Of a stretch of 10,786 bases of DNA, positions 1 to 5,800 are shown piece by piece. Source of the DNA: Bacteroidales bacterium (GTDB lineage: Bacteria; Bacteroidota; Bacteroidia; Bacteroidales; Paludibacteraceae); assembly GCA_900769035.1 (NCBI GenBank), contig CAAGFD010000280.1:1-10786 (forward strand), written 5' to 3'. Position numbers and translations under genes: made by a program. The notes below the pieces were generated by a model that was given only the letters and a program-made list of their open reading frames with translations, had not been told where the DNA came from and did no database searches. Position 1 is the stretch's first letter. Each line of letters starts with the position of its first letter.

Positions 1-690
1 ATCGTATTTGCTAATATCGCGTCGATAAAGCTGAATAATATCCCTTTGAAGATTTGCAACAAATCTAAGATTATTGGTATCGATAAATTTCTGTACCACA
101 GCCGGCATACCTCCAACAATCAGATAAAGACGCACCATCTCCATCATTCGTTTATGTATAAAATTATCAACAGGTGTGCGATATTCAAAACATTCACGAA
201 TTATGTTAATTGCTTGAGCACCAACTCCAATAGCAGTAGCAAACTCTTCAAGATCAAGAGGATACATCTTCATCACACTAAGATAACCCACCGGTACACT
301 CTTGATGTCTTTAAGCTCTACTCCTAATAAAGAACCACTTAACACATAACGATAACTACCCTCGTCAACTAAAAACTTGATGGCAGTTACAATTTCTTTA
401 CACTCTTGCACTTCATCAAAAAAAATCAACGTCTTACCAGGCTCCAAATTTATATCAACAAAAGCAGAAAGTCGCATCAAAATATCCTTTGCACTACGAG
501 CTTCGTAAAACAACTCTTTTGCATCGGGATTTTCATAGAAGTTTATTTCTACAAAATTAGTGAAGCACTCTTTTCCCACTCGTCTGATACTGAATGTCTT
601 ACCGGTTTGACGTGCTCCCTCAACAAGCAATGCTCTATTATCATGAAGGAAAAAGTCGCGCATAATCTTATCATTCTTCCGTACTATCAT
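1..690 (-). CDS. AAA ATPase with DUF4143-type architecture, N-terminal 230 residues (partial)
   Basis: My own translation of the minus strand from the ATG at 690 gives an uninterrupted frame to the window edge; the C-terminal part, including most of DUF4143, lies outside. Walker A is GARQTGKT (residues 25-32), Walker B is TLIFFDEVQE (87-96, with D92 and E93), and sensor-1 is YVLSGS (115-120). The PVGYL...YPLDLEEF stretch (133-150), LIVGGMPAVV (190-199) and QRDIIQLYRRDISKY (215-229) are typical of this family, where proteins are usually about 400 residues. The start is supported by AAAAGG six bases upstream and a promoter about 35 bp away. These proteins are predicted P-loop ATPases of unknown cellular role, often present in many paralogues in Bacteroidales; a link to DNA or toxin-antitoxin-like functions has been suggested but is not shown here. 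The family is very likely; the function is unknown. Confidence 0.94.
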   Translation of the reverse strand, partial: MIVRKNDKIMRDFFLHDNRALLVEGARQTGKTFSIRRVGKECFTNFVEINFYENPDAKELFYEARSAKDILMRLSAFVDINLEPGKTLIFFDEVQECKEIVTAIKFLVDEGSYRYVLSGSLLGVELKDIKSVPVGYLSVMKMYPLDLEEFATAIGVGAQAINIIRECFEYRTPVDNFIHKRMMEMVRLYLIVGGMPAVVQKFIDTNNLRFVANLQRDIIQLYRRDISKYD

Positions 691-723
691 CGTATACCTT
701 TTATTATATTAACTATTACGCTA

Positions 724-752
724 CAAAGATAATACAAAAAATCCATTTCAAC
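724..752 (-). promoter_or_regulatory. Bacteroidota-type promoter of the AAA ATPase gene
   Basis: On the minus strand TATCTTTG (724-731) matches the TAnnTTTG -7 consensus exactly. GTTG (749-752), 17 bases upstream, matches three of four bases of the -33 TTTG element. Transcription would start around 715-720, giving a leader of about 25-30 bases. The -7 element is convincing; the -33 element is weak, which would fit dependence on an upstream factor (see the boxes at 772-852). Confidence 0.7.
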
Positions 753-771
753 GAGGGGAGAATAGAGAAAA

Positions 772-852
772 TACATTTTTCCAACACGTTTTAAGGATGT
801 ATTTTACACTTTTCCAATACATTTTAGAGTGAATTCTTACACTTTTCCAACA
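772..852 (-). repeat. Three 15-bp boxes in 33-bp phase upstream of the ATPase promoter
   Basis: The box TACAYTTTTCCAAYA (plus strand; TRTTGGAAAARTGTA in the direction of the gene) occurs at 772-786, 805-819 and 838-852. Start-to-start distance is exactly 33 bp both times, close to three helical turns, so all three face the same side of the DNA. Bases between boxes are only weakly similar. The array ends about 20 bp upstream of the -33 region. This is the layout expected of binding sites for a transcription factor acting on the ATPase gene; the factor is not known. Confidence 0.7.
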
Positions 853-1088
853 ATATCAGGGCTGTATTTTTGACACAATTACAGCAACATACTGATTTAC
901 TTTGTATTACAAAATATGCATTGGTCAATAAATTAAAATAGTCTACAAAATTATAAAGTATGATTATTTTAGGCATTTAGGGAAGAGCATTTACGAGAGG
1001 AGGGTTTACGAGAGAAATACCTCTTTGCCACTGAAGAATAACAACTATAATTCGTGGGAGTATTTCCAGGAAGATGGGGACACTACTC

Positions 1089-1170
1089 GAAGAAATAGGA
1101 TTGGCAGGCAGATGTAGTCCTCGACAATAGATTCGCTCTGGGGTCAAATACATGAAGAAATAGGATTGGC
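1089..1170 (+). repeat. 17-bp exact direct repeat, two copies
   Basis: GAAGAAATAGGATTGGC occurs identically at 1089-1105 and 1154-1170, 65 bp apart. The second copy contains one arm of the hairpin at 1159-1189; the first copy has no partner arm beside it but could pair with the same opposite arm. Confidence 0.85.
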
Positions 1171-1189
1171 TCTTATCGCCAATCCTATT
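1159..1189 (-). terminator. Hairpin, probable terminator of the Nudix / small-ORF transcript
   Basis: A perfect 12-bp stem, AATAGGATTGGC (1159-1170) with GCCAATCCTATT (1178-1189), encloses a 7-base loop. Read on the minus strand it is followed by TCTTC, a moderately U-rich tail, not a strong U-run. It lies 57 bp after the small ORF's stop and about 160 bp after the Nudix stop. The stem is certain; its role as a terminator is inferred from position. It could also act for transcription from the left, but no gene enters from that side. Confidence 0.5.
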
Positions 1190-1245
1190 CTATTTCGAGA
1201 GTTTTGTTCAGTTATATATTCTTCTAATATCTAATAATCTGTATC

Positions 1246-1332
1246 TTACCTCCAATCGAACTCTATTTCGAGGGCTTCGAGGGCATGATATTTCCACGAC
1301 TCTTGGTCGAAATTCGGTGTGTATTGTGCCAT
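1246..1332 (-). CDS. Possible small protein, 28 residues, after the Nudix gene
   Basis: ATG at 1332 opens a 28-codon frame ending in TAA at 1246-1248. It starts 16 bp after the Nudix stop codon and before the proposed terminator, so it would be co-transcribed. The product is acidic and aromatic-rich (three Tyr/Trp-rich patches, ending LEALEIEFDWR), with no membrane segment and no signal peptide. Codon choice resembles the Nudix gene. Part of its 3' end recurs, broken by a stop, 73 bp downstream. I do not recognise a family. Chance is a real alternative for an ORF this short; no Shine-Dalgarno is visible, but these are often weak in Bacteroidota. Confidence 0.35.
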   Translation of the reverse strand: MAQYTPNFDQESWKYHALEALEIEFDWR

Positions 1333-1348
1333 AAAAACATTCTATTGT

Positions 1349-2095
1349 TTAGAATTCCAGTCGGAAGCCTTTTTGCTTGAGTTCGTCGTACTTGGCTTTA
1401 TTAAAGCGGAATACGAAAGCCTCGCGCTTTTTGGTAACGCCACGAGACGAGGACTCTACTTCGGAATTTGGGGTTAAGGGGTCAGACGATGTAATTTCCG
1501 AAGCATCTACTTGCTCCAGCATACCGAAGTGCCTCATCTTATTATAAAAATTTCGTCGGTCGAAATGCACGCAGAGAATTGCTTCGTAGAGGTTTTGTAA
1601 CTCTTTTACCGTGAAAATTTCGGGCAATAACTCAAAACCGATTGGTTCGAAATGTATTTGGCGACGAAGGGCTTGCTCTGCCATACGGAGTATTTGGTCG
1701 TGGTCGAAAGCAAGATGCGGAATCTCGTCAAGAGCGAACCAACGAGCATCGGCGGCATCATCACCGCCCTTCACATCTTGTAACCGAACGAGGGCATAAA
1801 AAGCGATAGTAACAACGCGCTCACGGGGGTCTCTATCTACAGCCGTAAAGGCATGGAACTGACGCACATAAGCCGCTTCAAGTCCGGTTTCTTCTCGCAA
1901 TTCACGCAAAGCACACTGTTCTGCACTCTCGTCTATTTTCATAAAACCACCGGGGAAAGCCCACCGCCCTTTATATGGTTCAATACCTCGCTGCACCAAG
2001 AGAACTCTCAACTTAGTGCCGTCGAAACCAAAGATGACGCAATCGGTAGTCACACTCGGATGAGGATACTTGTAGCAAAATTTATTTTCTTCCAT
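1349..2095 (-). CDS. Nudix hydrolase with C-terminal NrtR-type winged helix (248 residues)
   Basis: The N-terminal half is a Nudix fold: GRWAFPGGF (43-51) leads into an intact Nudix box at 50-72, with G50, E56, R64-E65 and E68-E69-x-G71 all in the required spacing, so the metal-binding glutamates are kept. The C-terminal half (about 153-248) matches the winged-helix domain of NrtR-family regulators: FELLPEIFTVKELQNLYEAI (154-173), DRRNF (179-183) and a closing RFNKAKYDELKQKGF (230-244). Known relatives are NAD-metabolism repressor NrtR, which senses ADP-ribose-type ligands, and the Bacteroides arabinose regulator AraR. The gene could therefore encode a DNA-binding regulator, an ADP-ribose/nucleotide-sugar pyrophosphatase, or both. 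A 26-residue Ser/Thr/Glu-rich stretch (197-222) sits where the wing is usually short. No sugar or NAD gene is next to it, so the regulon is unknown. The start is placed by the promoter at 2167-2198. Confidence 0.92.
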   Translation of the reverse strand: MEENKFCYKYPHPSVTTDCVIFGFDGTKLRVLLVQRGIEPYKGRWAFPGGFMKIDESAEQCALRELREETGLEAAYVRQFHAFTAVDRDPRERVVTIAFYALVRLQDVKGGDDAADARWFALDEIPHLAFDHDQILRMAEQALRRQIHFEPIGFELLPEIFTVKELQNLYEAILCVHFDRRNFYNKMRHFGMLEQVDASEITSSDPLTPNSEVESSSRGVTKKREAFVFRFNKAKYDELKQKGFRLEF

Positions 2096-2120
2096 TATTA
2101 TATCTGTATTTTTTGAACAA

Positions 2121-2139
2121 TGCTAAATTGTAATTAGCA
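2121..2139. promoter_or_regulatory. Palindrome in the leader of the Nudix-regulator gene
   Basis: TGCTAA (2121-2126) and TTAGCA (2134-2139) are perfect inverted arms around a 7-base centre. The site lies between the promoter and the start codon, a usual place for a repressor operator. It could instead be a weak leader hairpin. The link to autoregulation is an inference. Confidence 0.4.
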
Positions 2140-2166
2140 AGTAATTATTGTGTGATTTTTACACGA

Positions 2167-2198
2167 CAAAGGTAACACCTTTATTTGATACCACCAAA
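2167..2198 (-). promoter_or_regulatory. Bacteroidota-type promoter of the Nudix-regulator gene, with overlapping palindrome
   Basis: TACCTTTG (2167-2174, minus strand) fits the TAnnTTTG -7 consensus and TTTG (2195-2198) is a perfect -33 element, 20 bp apart. The start would lie near 2160, giving a leader of about 65 bases. A perfect inverted repeat AAAGGT-AAC-ACCTTT (2168-2182) covers the -7 element, and a second weaker one, ATTTG/CAAAT, covers the -33 region. A protein bound to either would block the polymerase. Confidence 0.75.
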
Positions 2199-2199
2199 T

Positions 2200-2490
2200 A
2201 TTTTGCGTAAAAATTACACTACAATACAGAAGAAAAGTTATATTAATGATAATCAATGATATAAGAGTAAATATTTAATTAAAAATGTATTTTAAGAATA
2301 ATTGAAGCATGGCAAATTGACGGGTCAATACTTACGGCAGTAACAATTTGTATTTTAAAAATGATTGAATGGTTATGTGATATAATCGGGCGGAATTACC
2401 TCATAAAGCCTCGATTGAGGGGATGAAAGGGTTCTGGCGGATTAGGTTTTGTGATATATTCCGGCAAGTATTGCCTCATAAAAGGAAGAC
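2200..2490. other. Intergenic stretch with two imperfect direct-repeat pairs
   Basis: No gene was found. Pair one starts TGTATTTTAARAATRATTGA at 2286 and 2349 (18 of 20 bases alike). Pair two runs TGTGATATA...CCTCATAAA at 2376-2407 and 2450-2482 (about three quarters identical, one indel, 74 bp apart); its second copy holds the palindrome GGCAA-GTA-TTGCC (2463-2475). A 14-bp palindrome, ATTGACGGGTCAAT, lies at 2316-2329, and a small hairpin CCTC/GAGG at 2409-2420. Such a layout could be operators or remnants of a dispersed intergenic repeat. Confidence 0.55.
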
Positions 2491-2531
2491 AATAAAAAAG
2501 CTGTGCCGTAACTTTATAATTACGACACAGC
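2491..2531 (-). terminator. Intrinsic terminator of the giant T9SS-cargo gene
   Basis: Read on the minus strand, GCTGTGTCGTAA (2520-2531) pairs with TTACGGCACAGC (2500-2511) over 12 bp with one G-U wobble and an 8-base loop. It is followed directly by six U (2494-2499) in a UUUUUUAUU tail. It starts about 50 bp after the stop codon of the giant gene. This is a textbook rho-independent terminator and separates the gene from the Nudix unit. Confidence 0.92.
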
Positions 2532-2583
2532 CCAAATATTAAATCTAGCTTATGAAAATAAAAGCACTTTTAATAGCTGATGA

Positions 2584-2832
2584 TTATTTAACAATCAACC
2601 TACCTAAGTAGATATCTCCATTACCGGTAGTAACGCGGATGTAGTATACGCCACTTGTGTAGATGCCACCTACTTCGATAGGGAAGGTTGTTGGAGTGAA
2701 TACTTCAACTACTTGTCCTACGGAGTTGAGCACTTCTACGCGCATGCCGCTTTGCTCGGCTGCCGTCCATTCACGGTTTACAAAGGTGCTTTGTCCGCCG
2801 TATACAGGGTTTGGTGCCACTACAATTGGCAA
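2584..2832 (-). other. T9SS type A C-terminal sorting domain of the giant protein
   Basis: The last 82 residues carry the usual order of conserved pieces: a PNP motif after a hydrophobic strand (LPIVVAPNPV), a middle strand ending in SVGQVV, then SGVYYIRV and a closing LIVK. This domain directs periplasmic proteins to the type IX translocon, where it is normally cleaved off and the cargo joined to a lipopolysaccharide anchor. The translocon genes are not in this window. Confidence 0.93.
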
Positions 2833-5800
2833 TGCATAAGCGTTATCTACAGGAGTAGTTACATTGAGTGTAAGAGTTACTACAGAGTCGCAACCAAGTG
2901 CAGTGTGGAATGTATGTTCATATTCACCTGCTTGGCTGAGTGAGTTACCACCGAACTCGTAAGTCTCGCCTTCATTGATAGTTGCAGTAATTGCTACGCG
3001 AACGGTAGGGATAAAGTCGAGAGTAAGCTCTACGATAGAGTCACAACCTTCGGTTGTTTTAGCGGTACGTGTTACAACAGTGTCGCTTACTATATCATCG
3101 GCTGTGAAATTGAATCCGTATCCATAATATCCTTGTCCTTCACATACATAGTCGGATACCTGAGTAAACGGTGCCGGAGTAGTAGTGACGGTGAGGTTGA
3201 TGATAGAGTCGCAACCGAGGGTATTTGCAAGGGTATGAGTATATGTACCTGCTTCGGTGATAGTAGTACCGAAGAAGTCGTAATTCTGACCTTGACAAAG
3301 TTCGGCAGTAACATAACTATTAGTAGGCAACATTATCAAGTTGAGAACCTCGATAGAGTCGCAACCGTAAGCATTAGTCAATCTATTCTCATAACGTCCG
3401 GCAACGGTATAAGAGGTACCATTCTTAAGCCAAGTATAAGAAGTACCCTCACAGAAGTAAGCAGTCTCTTCATAATACTTCGGAGTATAAGTAACGGTAA
3501 GTATAGTAACCGAGTCGCAACCGCGAGAATTTATCGTTGAGTCGGTATAAACACCGGCAGCAGTAATAGTTTGTCCCGCAAAGTTGTAAGTATCGCCTTC
3601 GCAGAGGTTAACGGTATAATAGTTATTAACATCAGCCACTGCAAGGTAGAGCACTACATTACTATCGCAACCGAGAGAAGAAGTGAAATTCTGTACATAA
3701 CGGTTAGCAACGGTAAGATTATTAAATCCGTTCTTGTTATATACTTCGCCTTCGCAAATAGTATCATAGATGATAGTAGCAGAAGGAGAAGGTACATACA
3801 AGTGGAGAGTAATAAGAGTATCGCACTGGCCGTTTCTACCGGAAGCAACGCGAGTAATAGTGGTAGTATCACCCATAACTACTTGACTTGGCTCTACAGA
3901 AAATCCGTTACCGCGGTAAGTTGTATTAGGGCAAACCGAAGCATAATACACATCACCAGGGGTTTGACAAGAAATCTTGAAGTTATCGATAGCTACGAAT
4001 TTGCTTGAAGAATACCAAGAAGAACGAGACCAGAATTTAACCTTAATTGTAGAACCCACATAACTACTCAAGTCATAAGCGAAAGAGCCCCAGTAATCGT
4101 CATCCATATCGGCATAAGTAGCAATTAGGATTGGAGCAGACTCTACATTATTAGAGATTATAGTAACCACTAACGAATCGGCATAGGCTGAATTAGTTAT
4201 ATTATTGAAATAATCGAATTTCAATACAGCGGAACTATTCAGCTGAATTTCAGGAGAATAAACCACATTTACAGAGTATTTAGTAGCCGAAGAATTGGTC
4301 ATATACAGAGCTCTATGATTTTGATAGGTCCTAACCTCCCATTGAGCAATAGTAGCACTCATTTCATATTCATTACCATTAGCCAAGTGGGCATCCAAAA
4401 CCCAGCAATTAGGTCTTGTATAATCAGAATAATTATCGAAATTATTCTCATAGAGAGTAGTAATTACACCACAAGGAGTACTGAATGAAGTTTTAACTTC
4501 AGCAGTAACATCGTTGCCATTTTCAGCGCAAACAGAAGCTATATAATCGGTAGAAGCATTCAAACCGGTAATAGTCAGACTATTTCCATTGACAACTAAT
4601 GAGTCGAATACTACTTCATTAGAACCTTTATCATAAACCTTCAATCTGTTGGTTGTAGATAAAGAAGACCATTGAGCATCGGCAGTAGTAGTACCTACAT
4701 TAGAGATAGTTAAAGAAGACGGGATAAATAAATTTGTGTATCTTATTGAGAACAAGTCCATACACATATAGCCGGCAGTCATATTAGTACAGTCGTACTC
4801 AACGCCGATATAATAGTAACCATCTTGAGGTACATACAATGGAACTGCTTTAACTTCATAATCTTCTGAAGTATTGAATTCTTGCAATAACGTCCAGCTT
4901 TCTTCTCCCATAGCACGGTAATAATATCTGATTATACCGAGACCACCTTTAGATACGGCATAAGAAGAAATTTCGCAATAACCGGAATCCAAATCAAAGA
5001 CATTATACATCATCTTACGATTTTTACCATAATAGTACAAGTATACACCTCTACTACCCTCATAAGGCATCATACCAACAGTAGTACTTGTTCCGGTAGT
5101 TAAAGTAAATTTAGAAGTACCGTTAAAGGTAATGTCTTTAATACAAGGGAAATTATCTGCAAAAACAGTAGTAGTAGCACTTTCAAAATCTTGAACATAC
5201 GGTCTTGTTGCACTCACACTTATTGGTGTACAAGTAGTTTCGAATGCATAAGAAGAAGAAATAGTCTTGCCCTCATTACAGAAGCCGTAAGTCTTCAAAA
5301 GATATTCGTTGTTTTCATTCAAGCCAGTTAAATTCAACAAATATCCGAGAGAAGCTATATCAACGGTATCGGTAATTAATTCCACACCTGCGCCGCTATA
5401 CAACGTATAAACGATAGTATCAGACAAATCTTCGCCTGGAACGATTCGGAATATAGCTCTGTTATTAAGAATAGAGTAAGCGGAGATAGAATCGAGATAA
5501 CTATTGCAAGGGTATAATGTGCAAGTGAAATTATCGATAGATGCAGGTGGTTGTTTTCCGCCGGAACCATCATTTCTCCAAACAAATACGAGTTGCATAG
5601 TAACAGTAGAATCTGCAACCACACTAATAGATTTATTAATCCAATCGTTTTGCAAATTAAGTTTTCCGCCATCAATAGCAACGCAACCGTCCGGGATAGA
5701 AGAATAAGATAATCCGGTCTTTAAAACATTAGCAGTAAATACCATATCCTCAGGAGCTAAGAATACTCTCATATAATCGAAGGTAGACTCTCCATAACCT

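Larger units (their letters stand above)
853..1245. other. Non-coding stretch between the ATPase promoter boxes and the Nudix transcription unit
   Basis: No convincing gene was found on either strand. It holds an inverted repeat GCTGTA/TACAGC (861-866 and 880-885), a direct repeat TTTACGAGAG (990-999 and 1005-1014), a 17-bp exact direct repeat starting at 1089 and 1154, and the hairpin at 1159-1189. The part from 970 to 1200 is visibly richer in G and C than 700-960. That hints at former coding sequence or an inserted piece, but I cannot trace a parent gene. Confidence 0.5.

Noticed and set aside
46..732. Plus-strand open frames of 93 and 108 codons
   Set aside because: They lie opposite the ATPase gene, whose Walker motifs fix the coding strand, and they show no domain or natural composition.
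772..852. A short CRISPR array
   Set aside because: The three boxes share only about 15 bp and are 18 bp apart. CRISPR repeats are longer and nearly identical, with spacers of about 30 bp or more. No cas gene is present, and position before a promoter favours binding sites.
865..872. TATTTTTG as a rightward promoter -7 element
   Set aside because: No TTTG lies at the -33 distance and no rightward gene follows. The match is easily found by chance in AT-rich DNA.
946..953. TAATTTTG on the minus strand as a second, distal promoter for the ATPase gene
   Set aside because: There is no -33 element 17-21 bp upstream, and the promoter at 724-731 already explains the gene.
977..1153. 58-codon open frame on the minus strand starting inside the tail of the hairpin
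   Set aside because: It has no recognisable family, no promoter or ribosome site, and starts in the terminator tail. It is rich in Pro, Ser and Ile, and its first part is made of the repeated 17-bp element read in one frame. Chance is the simplest explanation.
3133..4008. Plus-strand open frames of 135 and 145 codons opposite the GCDS repeats
   Set aside because: They are antisense shadows created by the repeated codon pattern of the array, such as the recurring RVATxxI phrase from GAGTCGCAACC. There is no independent start signal.
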